A stretch of 34,476 nucleotides of DNA from Betaproteobacteria bacterium (GCA_947478805.1 CANJXQ010000027.1:1-34476); one strand, 5' to 3'; positions 7,567-15,723 are shown, counted from the stretch's first letter. The notes: generated by a model from the sequence alone, not told the origin. Numbers and translations are program-made.

Positions 7567-9192
7567 GTGAACGAAATCGACGAGCAATGGCTCGACCCGC
7601 GACCTGTCGCGGCGGGGCACGGCCTGGCCGCGCGGCCCGGCAGCGCGAAGAAGGGGCGGCGCAGGCTGGTGCTGTTCGACAACAGCAAGATGAGCGCGCC
7701 CTACGAGCGCTGGCGGCCGATCCGCGACGGCCTCGAGGAGGCGCTGCAGCAGGAAGGCACCGTCACCATCGAGTATTCGGACCTCCTGATCGAGCCGCAG
7801 TCGGCACACGCCGCGCGCGTTGCCGGCTGGCTGGCCGCAGGCGCCGATGGCGTGGTGTTCGGCCTGTGCGATGCCGGGGTGACGCAGCCCACGCTGTCAC
7901 TGGCGGCGCTGGCCGAGAAGGCAGGCATTCCCACGACGGTGCTGTGCATCGACCAGGTGATCGAACTGGGCGCCACCTGCGCGGGGTTCCTCGCGCCCGG
8001 GCTGCCGCTGGTGTGCCTGCCGGTGAGCCGGCTGGCGCCCGCTTCGGAACTTCGCGCCGTCGCCGTGGCGGGAGTCCCGGAAGTGATGCACGCGCTTGAA
8101 GCGGATACTGCAACCCTGAAGTCCGAGGCGCTGCAACGCTTTCCGTTCACGGCAAGCCTCGCGCGCCGAGCCGCCGATGGCGATGGCCCGCGCAGCGAAC
8201 CCTTTGCGGCGTTCGCGCTGGACAACCGCATGACCGACGGCTTGCCGGTGGTCACGCCGACCGTGGCGCGCGTCGATGCCATGCTCCAGGCCGCCGGCGG
8301 CGATGCATCGCGTGTACTGGTGCCGCAGCTTGCGCCCAGCGGCGGCGCCCTGACCTTGCGCCAGGCGGCGATCTGCGCCGTGATGGCCGGCTGCACGCCC
8401 GAGCGATTCCCGCTGGTGCTGGCGGCCCTCGATGCCATGACCGACCCGGCCTACAAGATCAACCTCTCCAACATCACCACGCACCCGAGCGGCAACCTGC
8501 TGGTGTTCAGCGGGCCGGCGGCGAAGAAAGCCGGCATCTCCTCGGGCCGCGGCTGCATGGGGCCGGGGCATACGGCCAACCTCACCATCGGGCGCGCCAT
8601 CACGCTCGCCTTCATCAATGCCGGGCGCTCGATACCGGGCCTCTCGGTGCTGGCACCGTTCGGCTCGCCGGCGCAGCTGTCGATCTGCTTTGCCGACACC
8701 GCGGGCGGGCCCTTCGAGGACCTGGCGACGCTGCTCGCGGGGCCCGGCGAATCGGTGGTGTGGGCGCACAAGGTCGAATCGCCGCACTGCGTGGCCGACC
8801 ACATCTCGTCGACACCGGAACATCTGCTCGACACCGTCGCCAGCGTCGCGGCGACCCTGGGCGGCAACAGCGCCTACATGCCGAGCGATCTCCTGCTGGT
8901 GCTCAACCCCGAGCATGCCGACGTGTTCAAGCGCGCCGGCTGGACGCGCCGCGACGTGCAGCACTACCTGTGGCAGCACGCCCGCGTGCCGCGCGCCAGC
9001 CTCGTCGGGCGCGGCCTCAAGTCGGAGTGGCCGGCGGCGTGGGACAGCTGGGACATGCTGCCGGTGGCGCTGGCGCCTGAGCGAATCTGGATCACTGTTG
9101 CCGGCGCCGGCGGCCCGCAGTCCATGGTGACCGTGCCCTGGGGCTACGGGCATGCGGTGTGGCGGAGGATTGCGGCGGCGGGGGCGGAATAG
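7567..9192 (+). CDS. Two-domain conserved protein, UGSC-like N-terminal domain
   Basis: A 541-residue cytosolic protein, function unknown. Residues ~35-180 resemble the UGSC family: LVLFDNSKM at the start, an alternating hydrophobic VVFGLCDAG segment, then AGIPTTVLCID and ELRAVAVAGVPEVM. In UGSC proteins a selenocysteine/Cys-Gly-Ser-Cys motif follows the D of that segment; here it reads A-G-V-T, so the redox residues are absent (a Cys lies two residues before). Residues ~215-540 form a second conserved domain (RMTDGLPVVTPT, NITTHPSGNLLVFSGP, GRGCMGPGHTANLTIGRA) that I do not recognise. The GTG start at 7567 has AAGGAG five bases upstream. It follows the Bug gene by 46 bp and is probably co-transcribed. 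Confidence 0.7.
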   Translation: MNEIDEQWLDPRPVAAGHGLAARPGSAKKGRRRLVLFDNSKMSAPYERWRPIRDGLEEALQQEGTVTIEYSDLLIEPQSAHAARVAGWLAAGADGVVFGLCDAGVTQPTLSLAALAEKAGIPTTVLCIDQVIELGATCAGFLAPGLPLVCLPVSRLAPASELRAVAVAGVPEVMHALEADTATLKSEALQRFPFTASLARRAADGDGPRSEPFAAFALDNRMTDGLPVVTPTVARVDAMLQAAGGDASRVLVPQLAPSGGALTLRQAAICAVMAGCTPERFPLVLAALDAMTDPAYKINLSNITTHPSGNLLVFSGPAAKKAGISSGRGCMGPGHTANLTIGRAITLAFINAGRSIPGLSVLAPFGSPAQLSICFADTAGGPFEDLATLLAGPGESVVWAHKVESPHCVADHISSTPEHLLDTVASVAATLGGNSAYMPSDLLLVLNPEHADVFKRAGWTRRDVQHYLWQHARVPRASLVGRGLKSEWPAAWDSWDMLPVALAPERIWITVAGAGGPQSMVTVPWGYGHAVWRRIAAAGAE

Positions 9193-9204
9193 CACTGAAT
9201 CTGC

Positions 9205-9273
9205 CAGTATCAATACTGACAAGATAAATATCTTATCTACGTCAATTGGATCCCAATAAGAATAAAACTGACA
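9205..9273. repeat. 62-bp paired-box element, copy A
   Basis: AATACTGACA at 9212-9221 and AAAACTGACA at 9264-9273 lie 52 bp apart in the same orientation. The same arrangement recurs at 12902-12963 and 34172-34233. The first box is half of a palindrome, CAGTAT-CA-ATACTG (9205-9218), and AGATAA-ATATC-TTATCT (9222-9238) forms a second. The element fills the AT-rich 102-bp gap between two convergent genes (stops at 9192 and 9295). Function is unknown. Confidence 0.7.
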
Positions 9274-9294
9274 TTACCTGATCGTGATCGCGGC

Positions 9295-10218
9295 TCACCC
9301 TAATGGGCCCCGCGGCACCGGCACCCCCGGCACCTTCACGCGTACGCATCCGAGCTTAGTGTGCGTGGTGATGAACAGCGTCTTCCAGTCGGTTCCGCCG
9401 AAGGCGAGGTTGGTGGTCTTGTCCTCGCCATGTACGATGGTGCCGAGGTGCCTGCCCGCTGGGTCCATGATCCACAGGCCGCCCGAGCCGCCGCAATAGA
9501 CGTTGCCTGCCATGTCGCACTTCATGCCGTCGGGCATGCCGGGGCGTTCGTCCTTCACCATGTTGCAGAACAGCCGGTCGGAGGCGATGTCCAGCGTGCC
9601 GTCGGCCTTGACGTTGAAGGCGCGGATGGTGCGGCGGGTGAAGTCGTTGGCATACAGGATCTTTTCGTCGGGCGAGAACGCCAGCCCGTTGGTGTGGGCG
9701 AAGTCGCTCACCAATAGGCACATGTCGGACAGGTCCGGGGCGATGCGGAACAGCCCGTCGTGGTTGCGGTCGAACTCGCCCGGCGCGCGCGGCGGGAACG
9801 GCGTCCACGGGTCGCTGAAATAGATGGCGCCGTCCGACTTCACCACGATGTCGTTGGGCATGTTGAGCGGCCTGCCCTGGAAGCCGCGCGCGACCACCGT
9901 CAGGCTGCCGTCGGACTCCCAACGCGACACGCGCCGGCCGAAGAATTCGCAGGCAAGCAGGCGCCCCTGCCGGTCGCGCGTGAGCCCGTTGCCGCCGCGC
10001 GTCTCGGTGGCGACGACCTCCACGCCCTTCGATTCGCTCCAGCGCAGGCGGCGCGATCCCCGCACGTCGCTGAAATAGAGGCAGTTCTCTTCCGGCCACC
10101 ACAGCGGCCCTTCGGCGGGACCGAATTCGCGGGCGGCAACGTCATGCCCGAGCCAGCGGATGGGCTCGTGCACGTCGATGATGGCATCCAGGGACTGGTG
10201 CAGGCGTTCGATGGGCAT
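9295..10218 (-). CDS. SMP-30/gluconolactonase/LRE family protein
   Basis: A 307-residue six-bladed beta-propeller of the SMP-30/gluconolactonase family, whose members hydrolyse sugar lactones or other cyclic esters with one divalent metal. The probable metal and active-site residues appear in order: Glu of AEGPLWW (~residue 36), Asn of NMPNDIVV (~120), Asn of HTNGLAFSPDE (~175) and Asp of PDGMKCD (~228). No signal peptide, so cytosolic. ATG at 10218 is preceded by AAGGAG. It is divergent from the dehydrogenase at 10395 and convergent with the UGSC-like gene. The substrate is not determinable; a lactone step in sugar-acid or ring-cleavage catabolism fits the neighbours. Confidence 0.88.
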   Translation of the reverse strand: MPIERLHQSLDAIIDVHEPIRWLGHDVAAREFGPAEGPLWWPEENCLYFSDVRGSRRLRWSESKGVEVVATETRGGNGLTRDRQGRLLACEFFGRRVSRWESDGSLTVVARGFQGRPLNMPNDIVVKSDGAIYFSDPWTPFPPRAPGEFDRNHDGLFRIAPDLSDMCLLVSDFAHTNGLAFSPDEKILYANDFTRRTIRAFNVKADGTLDIASDRLFCNMVKDERPGMPDGMKCDMAGNVYCGGSGGLWIMDPAGRHLGTIVHGEDKTTNLAFGGTDWKTLFITTHTKLGCVRVKVPGVPVPRGPLG

Positions 10219-10394
10219 GCGCGCTCCTTCAGGAAGGACGATGACAAGGGATTGATTGGACGATCGATGCTACAACATCCGTGTGCGACACCGTTCAGGC
10301 GCGCAGGTGAAATGCGGATTGTGATGGGACGCCAATGCCGGTAATCTCGGTGACGGATGCGCTGTAAAGTGCGGCGGGAAAATGGAGAGAGGCA

Positions 10395-11294
10395 ATGGCA
10401 CTGAAATCGGGCGAGCGTTGGGGCGGCGGCACGGTCGGCTATATCGGCCTGGGCAACATGGGCCAGCCCATGGTGACGTACCTGTTGTCGGCCGGCGTGC
10501 CGGTGCGCGTGTTCGACATCGTGCCGGCCAGCGTTGCGGCGATGGTGGCCAAGGGCGCCGCGGCGGCGAAATCCGTGGCCGACGTCGTGCAGCAATGCGA
10601 TGTCGTGGCGATGTCGCTGCCCGACCCCGCGGCGGTCAAGGTTGTGGTCGGGCAGATGCTCGCAGCACCCAGGGCCGGCGTGACCATCGTGGATCTTTCC
10701 ACCAGCGACCCGAAGCTGTCGCAGGAATTGGAGGGCAAGGCGAAGGCGGCCGGCATGCATTTCGTGGATGCGCCGGTGAGCGGCGGCCCGGCGCGCTCCA
10801 TCAACGGCACGCTCACCATCATGATCGGCGGTGAGGACGCAGCGGTAAAGCGCGCCATGCCCGTGATCAATGCGCTGGGCGAGCACGTGGTGCATGTGGG
10901 CGCTTGCGGCTCGGGCAATGTGGCCAAGCTGGTGAACAACATGGTGATCCTGTGCAACCAGTACATCATCGCCGAGGCGCTGCACCTGGCGCAGAAGGCC
11001 GGCATTCCAGGCCAGACCATGTTCGAGATCATGTCCACCGGCAGCTCGCGCAGTTACGCTCTCGCGCGAACTGCGCCGCAGATGCTGTCGGGCGACTACA
11101 AGCCGGGGATGACGCTGACACTTGCGCACAAGGACGTGTCGCTCGCCAACAAGCTCGGCCGCGATGTGGGCCAGCCGCTGGTGGTGGCCGAACTGGTCGA
11201 GAAACTGCTGCAAGGCGCGCTGGGCGCGGGCCTGAGCGAGCTTGACGTGAGCGGGATGTATGAGGCGGTGCGCGTAAGAGGCGGAAAAGTTTAA
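10395..11294 (+). CDS. NAD(P)-dependent beta-hydroxyacid dehydrogenase (3-hydroxyisobutyrate dehydrogenase family)
   Basis: A 299-residue oxidoreductase. The dinucleotide loop GYIGLGNMGQPM (residues ~14-25), the substrate-binding motif DAPVSGGPARSINGTLTIM (~132-150) and the catalytic lysine in GNVAKLVNNM (~182) place it in the MmsB/GarR/tartronate-semialdehyde reductase family, which interconverts 3-hydroxyacids and semialdehydes. ATG at 10395 follows GGAGAGAGG. About ten residues precede the usual start of the Rossmann strand. The amidohydrolase gene begins 19 bp downstream, so the pair is an operon. Exact substrate unknown. Confidence 0.9.
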   Translation: MALKSGERWGGGTVGYIGLGNMGQPMVTYLLSAGVPVRVFDIVPASVAAMVAKGAAAAKSVADVVQQCDVVAMSLPDPAAVKVVVGQMLAAPRAGVTIVDLSTSDPKLSQELEGKAKAAGMHFVDAPVSGGPARSINGTLTIMIGGEDAAVKRAMPVINALGEHVVHVGACGSGNVAKLVNNMVILCNQYIIAEALHLAQKAGIPGQTMFEIMSTGSSRSYALARTAPQMLSGDYKPGMTLTLAHKDVSLANKLGRDVGQPLVVAELVEKLLQGALGAGLSELDVSGMYEAVRVRGGKV

Positions 11295-11313
11295 CGACTG
11301 AGGAGCGGGGAAC

Positions 11314-12870
11314 ATGGCTAAAGCAGTGGTAACCAGGAAGTCGGCGACAAAGAAGACGGCAGCGAAGCGACCGGCGGCAAGGCAGGCGGCGGGGCGCCCG
11401 AAGGGCTTTCCGACTGAATCGGCGAGGATTCGCAGCCAGCTGGATCATCCGGTGGTCGATGCCGATGGCCATTGGCTGGAGGTGCATCCGGTGTTCTGGC
11501 AGTACATCGACGCGGTGGCGGGCCCCGCCATGGTGGACCGCTACCTGAAGGTCTACGGCAGCGTGCAGGGCGGCTGGTACAACCTGACGCCAGAACAACG
11601 CCAGGCGGTGCGCATCCGGCGCCCCGGCTGGTGGGGCGTGCCGGTGAAGGCCGTGGATCGCGCTGCCGCCATGATCCCGCGCCTCTTTCGCGACAAGCTC
11701 GACGACTGGGGCATCGATGTGGCGCTGGTGTACCCGACGCTGGGATTCGGCCTCGTGCGCGAGATCCCCGACGAGGAGTTACTGGAGGCCACCGTCAGCG
11801 CCTACAACATCATGGTGGTGGACATATTCAAGGGGACGGGCGATCGCATCATCCCGGCGGGGGTGGCGACGCTGAATCGCCCCGATCTCGCCATCCGCCA
11901 GATCGACCAGGCGCACAAGCTGGGCATCAAGATGCTGTCCATCAACGGAACGGTGCCGCGCACGCTGTCGGCCGACGCTGCCTGGCAGCCCGACCCGAAG
12001 AAGCGTCGCGTGTGGATCGACGGCCTGGGCATGGACAGTGCCTACGATTACGACCCGGTGTGGCAGAAGTTCCTCGACTGCAAGATCGCGGTCACCAACC
12101 ACACTGGCGCCAACGGCTGGCCGGATCGCAACTCGCCGACAAGCTTCGTGCACTGCCACCTCGGTCATTTCGCGCAGGCGCACCACCTCATGGCGAGGAG
12201 CCTTTTCCTCGGCGGCGTGACGCAGCGCTTCCCAAAGCTGAATTTCGGGTTCCTCGAGGGCGGCGTGGGCTGGGGCTGCAACCTGCTCGCCGACCTGCAT
12301 GGCCACTGGCGGGTGTGGAATACCAAGCACATGAACGCGCATCGCCGTCCTTCCAATCTCGATCTCGATCGCGTGCGGCGCTATTTCGACGACTATGCCG
12401 AGCCGGGCTGGCCCTTCGAGGGCAAGGTGGACGATATCCTGGCGAAGAACCTGGAAATCGTGGAGCAGAACCTGACCCAGGTGCAGCTCACCGAGCGCGA
12501 CAAGGACGAGAACGAGTTCCGCAACGTGGATATCAAGAAGCCCGCCGACATCGACCGGCTGTTCAAGAAGCCCTTCTATTTCGGCTGCGAGGCAGAAGAC
12601 CCGATGACCGCCGTGGCCTTCGACAAGCGCCTCGGGCTCGACCTGAAGCCCATGCTCGGTTCCGACATCTCGCACTTCGATGTGGCGGACGCCGACGAGG
12701 TGCTCGAGGAGTGCTGGGAGCTGGTCGAGCACGGCGTGCTCACCGAGGACAATTTCCGCGACTTCACCTTTACCAACGCCGTGAACCTGCACGGCGGCAT
12801 GAACCCGGACTTCTTCAAGGGCACGGTGGTGGAGAAGGAGGCGAAGAAGGTGCTCTCGAAGCGGCGCTGA
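11314..12870 (+). CDS. Amidohydrolase-2 (ACMSD-like) family metal-dependent hydrolase or decarboxylase
   Basis: A 518-residue member of the amidohydrolase-2 group, which includes ACMSD and related metal-dependent decarboxylases. Seen: a DADGHW motif near residue 50 in place of the usual HxH, a His-rich stretch HCHLGHFAQAHH near 280, and GSDISHFD near 448 supplying the late Asp ligand. Residues 2-30 are a Lys/Ala/Arg-rich tail unlike the rest of the protein and resembling histone-H1-like tails. ATG at 11314 has AGGAG and GGGG upstream. It is longer than typical ACMSD (about 330 residues), as in a bacterial subfamily with a large insertion. With the preceding dehydrogenase it probably catalyses a C-C or C-N cleavage in a degradative route. 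Confidence 0.85.
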   Translation: MAKAVVTRKSATKKTAAKRPAARQAAGRPKGFPTESARIRSQLDHPVVDADGHWLEVHPVFWQYIDAVAGPAMVDRYLKVYGSVQGGWYNLTPEQRQAVRIRRPGWWGVPVKAVDRAAAMIPRLFRDKLDDWGIDVALVYPTLGFGLVREIPDEELLEATVSAYNIMVVDIFKGTGDRIIPAGVATLNRPDLAIRQIDQAHKLGIKMLSINGTVPRTLSADAAWQPDPKKRRVWIDGLGMDSAYDYDPVWQKFLDCKIAVTNHTGANGWPDRNSPTSFVHCHLGHFAQAHHLMARSLFLGGVTQRFPKLNFGFLEGGVGWGCNLLADLHGHWRVWNTKHMNAHRRPSNLDLDRVRRYFDDYAEPGWPFEGKVDDILAKNLEIVEQNLTQVQLTERDKDENEFRNVDIKKPADIDRLFKKPFYFGCEAEDPMTAVAFDKRLGLDLKPMLGSDISHFDVADADEVLEECWELVEHGVLTEDNFRDFTFTNAVNLHGGMNPDFFKGTVVEKEAKKVLSKRR

Positions 12871-12896
12871 GTGCTGCCGGAGGGGCGGAATCCGGG

Positions 12897-12963
12897 CAGT
12901 AAATACTGTCAGATAAATAGCAATATCGCCAATGCTATTGGCTGGTTGATCGAAATACTGACA
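12897..12963. repeat. 62-bp paired-box element, copy B
   Basis: AATACTGTCA (12902-12911) and AATACTGACA (12954-12963) are direct repeats with 52-bp spacing, as in copies A and C. The first box overlaps the palindrome CAGTA-AA-TACTG (12897-12908), as in copy A. AGATAAATA follows the first box in both A and B. A perfect hairpin GCCAAT-GCT-ATTGGC lies between the boxes (12928-12942). Again the site lies between convergent genes (stops at 12870 and 13014). Confidence 0.7.
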
Positions 12964-13013
12964 GCGAATCGGTGGCGGTGTCTCCCGAGTGCAAGGGGCC
13001 GCAACCCTCGCGC

Positions 13014-13913
13014 TCAGCCGTCGCTGCTGCCGTAGCTCACATCCCCCAGCATCTGGCGCGCAGTCTTCTCGCTGACCAGCACGCGCCTGAGCGTGCGCCG
13101 CTGCTCCTTGCCGCCGCCCGCAAGGCCAGGCCGGGCGTGCTGGGTGGCGACGTTGTCCCAGATCAGGAGGTCGCCGTTCTGCCAGTGGTGCGTGAAGGTG
13201 TTGTCGGCGGCGTAGATGCGCGCGAGCAGTTCACGGACGATGCGATCGCTTTCCTCGCGCTCTAACCCCTCGATGTGGCTGGTGTGCTTCACCGAGGTGA
13301 AGAGCAATGGCACGCCGGTGCGCGGGTGCGGTTTCATCACCGGGTGCTTTGACATGCGGAAGTTCGAGTCGGGAGGCAGGTCCTTGAGGCCCAGCATGCG
13401 CGAGCGATTGTCGCTGGTGGCGGCCGAATTGCCGCCCGCGAAGCGCGCCACCTGCACCACGGTCTTGCCTTCCAGCGTGCGGCGCAGCGCGTCAGGCAGT
13501 TCGGCGCAGGCGCGCGTGCAGTTGGCGAACGATGTTGGTCCCGCCACGCTGCCGACATCGACCGCGTAGAGCGAGATCACCGGCGGCTGGTATTCGCCGA
13601 AAGCGAAATCGGAGTGATAGATGAGCTCGTGGTCGCCGAAAAGGCCGTTGGGCAGCACATTGGAGACGAAGGTGTGGAAGGAGCCGTCGTGCGTCTCATC
13701 CGACACCTTGCCGAACAGGCGCATCACGCGGATCTGGTCCTCGACCGTGATGTCCTGGTTGCGAAACAGCAGCACCTGCCTGTCATCGAGGAGCTTGCGC
13801 AGCGCCGCCTCCTGCGCCGGCGTGAGAGGCTGGTGCAGGTCGACTCCGAGTATCTCGGCGCCCAGCGCGGGCGAGAGGGGGCGTGTCGCTATCAACTCAG
13901 GCGCTGCGGACAT
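13014..13913 (-). CDS. TauD/TfdA-family Fe(II)/2-oxoglutarate-dependent dioxygenase
   Basis: A 299-residue non-haem iron oxygenase. The facial triad is visible as H and D in YHSDFAF (~residue 118) and the distal H in VATQHARPG (~261), with the 2-oxoglutarate-binding arginine in QRRTLRRVLVS. The N-terminus (ATRPLSPALGAEILGVDL) is typical of TauD/TfdA. ATG at 13913 was chosen over an in-frame TTG at 13925 because GGAGA precedes it. It is the last gene of a leftward group with the cupin and the alpha/beta hydrolase; the hydrolase stop is 48 bp upstream. Family members hydroxylate taurine, aryloxyacetates, alkyl sulfates and similar acids; the substrate here is open. Confidence 0.92.
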   Translation of the reverse strand: MSAAPELIATRPLSPALGAEILGVDLHQPLTPAQEAALRKLLDDRQVLLFRNQDITVEDQIRVMRLFGKVSDETHDGSFHTFVSNVLPNGLFGDHELIYHSDFAFGEYQPPVISLYAVDVGSVAGPTSFANCTRACAELPDALRRTLEGKTVVQVARFAGGNSAATSDNRSRMLGLKDLPPDSNFRMSKHPVMKPHPRTGVPLLFTSVKHTSHIEGLEREESDRIVRELLARIYAADNTFTHHWQNGDLLIWDNVATQHARPGLAGGGKEQRRTLRRVLVSEKTARQMLGDVSYGSSDG

Positions 13914-13961
13914 GCAAGTCTCCAATGCTGACAGGCGGTGTGCATTGCGCGCTCGGGCAAG

Positions 13962-14777
13962 CTAGTCCCGGGCCTGCGTTTGTATGAACTTCAGCACGTG
14001 CGCCGCGCATTCTTCGGGGCGGGAGGCCGCGGGGTGGTAACCGTCGCCGGCAATGGTGACTACTTCTGAACGCGGAATGCGTCGTGTCCATTCGAGGACA
14101 TTGGCGGGGGTCTGCATCGCGCCGCCCGCCATGGTGATGACCAGCGTGGGCGCGGTGATTTTCGGCAGGCCGGCGGTGACATCCATGTGGTTGCACATTT
14201 CTTCCACATTGACGCAGACGTCGCGATCGGAGGCGGCCATGAGGTCGTTCCAGAAAGCGATATGCGCCTCGGGTGCGGCGGAGCCCAGGCGCATGCGCTG
14301 CGTGGCTTCGGCCCAGGCGCGCACGCCGGACTTTGCCAATTCGCTTGTTGCGGCAAGCAATTTGGGGTCGCTGGTGTGCCCGAGGCCGCGCACCGGTGAA
14401 CTGACTACCGACAGGGTCTTTACACGATCGGGAAAGTTGGTCGCGAACTGTAACGCAATGGTGCCGCCCAGCTTGGCCGAGACGACATGCACGGCATCGA
14501 GGCCCATGGCATCGAGGTAATGCGCGAGGTCGGCGGCAAATCCGGGGATCGACCAGGGATAGTCCTTCGGCGGGATAGTGGAGCGGCCGAAGCCGCGCTG
14601 GTCCACGCGCAGCACGCGATAGTGCGGGGAGAGCGCGGGCACCCAGGCATACCAGGCGGCGCTCGATTCGGCCACGCCGTGCACCATCAGTACGGCTTCG
14701 GGTTGCTTCCAGGGCGCCCCGAAGTAATCGTCTTCGTAGTGCATTTCCAGCGATGGGTCTACTCGAATCTTCGGCAC
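13962..14777 (-). CDS. Alpha/beta-hydrolase-fold protein with Lys at the nucleophile elbow
   Basis: A 271-residue alpha/beta hydrolase. The oxyanion-hole strand VLMVHGVAESSAAW (~residues 30-43), DQRGFGRS, and a late His in GDGYHPAASRPEE (~248) are typical. The nucleophile elbow, normally G-x-S-x-G, reads VVSAKLGGT, placing Lys where Ser belongs. The start is GTG at 14777, with GAGG 8 bp upstream and a family-like MPKIRVDPS N-terminus; no in-frame ATG fits. Two palindromic repeats separate it from the upstream cupin gene. It might be a C-C bond hydrolase or lactonase relative, but the missing Ser makes ordinary esterase chemistry unlikely. Confidence 0.85.
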   Translation of the reverse strand: MPKIRVDPSLEMHYEDDYFGAPWKQPEAVLMVHGVAESSAAWYAWVPALSPHYRVLRVDQRGFGRSTIPPKDYPWSIPGFAADLAHYLDAMGLDAVHVVSAKLGGTIALQFATNFPDRVKTLSVVSSPVRGLGHTSDPKLLAATSELAKSGVRAWAEATQRMRLGSAAPEAHIAFWNDLMAASDRDVCVNVEEMCNHMDVTAGLPKITAPTLVITMAGGAMQTPANVLEWTRRIPRSEVVTIAGDGYHPAASRPEECAAHVLKFIQTQARD

Positions 14778-14851
14778 GTCGGTGTCCTCACATGTTAATG
14801 GAGCATGCCACGGACCACGCTTGACAGACTTGGTTCGCCAGTCCCGCTCCC

Positions 14852-14938
14852 AGCAGCGCCGCCGAGCCTGCGTAGCAGGCGGCGCGGTCCCACCCAAGCA
14901 GCGCCGCCGAGCCTGCGTAGCAGGCGGCGCGGTCCCAC
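14852..14938. repeat. Two tandem copies of a 42-bp palindromic (REP-like) unit
   Basis: Identical 42-bp copies at 14852-14893 and 14897-14938, 45-bp period. Each folds into a GC-rich hairpin: GCCTGC-GTA-GCAGGC at the tip with GCGCCGCC/GGCGGCGC below it. They lie just after the cupin stop (which copy 2 overlaps by one base) and before the hydrolase gene on the same strand. The position suits mRNA 3'-end protection or partial termination. Confidence 0.85.
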
Positions 14939-15723
14939 TACGCGCTCTTTGATATCAGCGTGCTGTTGTCGAGGTGGTCGTACTCGCTGATCGGTGCGTG
15001 TTCCGGACCGTTGCGCGACATCATCACGAAATGCGGCTCGCTGGGGCGGAAGTTGGTGAAGCCCAGCCCGCCTTCGGGGACCCCGAAGCCATAGACGGTG
15101 TCCGCATCCACGGCCAGGGCGGTGCCGGGCTTGTGCACCTTGCGGCCGACGATCATGCCGCCTTCAGTGACGAAGATGATTTCATGCTCGGGATGAAAAT
15201 GCGCCAGGCCCTGCGGGAACGGCGTGCCGAATTCGGACTTGTGCATCCACAGCTCGCAGGTCGGGCATTTGGAATCGGCCCACACGATGGTGGTCATGTC
15301 GTTGTTGTAGTTCTTCACCTTGACCATGCCATCCGGCCCCCACACGTGGACGTGGCCGCCCGGACGGTCCATGTGCGCAGTGCTCGCATCGCGGCTGTGA
15401 TAGTGGAGCAGCGTCGCGCCGCCTTCGCCGGCCTCGATTACTGCATTGCCCTTGTGTTCGATGCTCACCACCCATTCCGGCGTCAGCGTCTGCTCGGCGA
15501 TGCGGGCACTGCCCTTCCATACGTAGACAACGTGCCCGAGCGCGGGCTGGTCCCAGCGGATCTGCGCGCCCGGCGCGAGTTCATGCATCCACAGCCACAG
15601 CGGACGATCGGGGGTGCAGAGAACGCCGCGGGTCTGAATGTTTCCGGCGGGTGAAACGCCGGCGAGTGCGGGAAACGCGCAGACTTTTGCATCGTCGACA
15701 TGTGCGGCGACAACCTTGCCCAT
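14938..15723 (-). CDS. Cupin-domain (bicupin) protein
   Basis: A 261-residue protein with two cupin folds. The first covers about residues 40-110 (PALGHVVYVWKGSARI ... ATLLHYHSR). The second, about 165-245, has the metal motif HFHPEHEIIFVTEGGMIVG, where H-x-H-x-x-x-E supplies ligands. A WADSKCPTCELW segment between them has a CPTC pair that could bind metal or be redox-active. No signal peptide. ATG at 15723 begins MGKVVAAHV. Bicupins of this size include ring-cleavage dioxygenases and sugar-acid isomerases; the adjacent hydrolase and oxygenase favour a degradative enzyme, but no substrate is implied by sequence. Confidence 0.75.
   Translation of the reverse strand: MGKVVAAHVDDAKVCAFPALAGVSPAGNIQTRGVLCTPDRPLWLWMHELAPGAQIRWDQPALGHVVYVWKGSARIAEQTLTPEWVVSIEHKGNAVIEAGEGGATLLHYHSRDASTAHMDRPGGHVHVWGPDGMVKVKNYNNDMTTIVWADSKCPTCELWMHKSEFGTPFPQGLAHFHPEHEIIFVTEGGMIVGRKVHKPGTALAVDADTVYGFGVPEGGLGFTNFRPSEPHFVMMSRNGPEHAPISEYDHLDNSTLISKSA

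Noticed and set aside
7567-9192. Selenoprotein reading of the UGSC-like gene
   Set aside because: No in-frame TGA occurs; the position where selenocysteine would stand is an alanine codon.
9212-9273. Integron attC-type site for the paired-box element
   Set aside because: Boxes are direct, not inverted, and lack the GTTRRRY/RYYYAAC core sites; no integrase is present.
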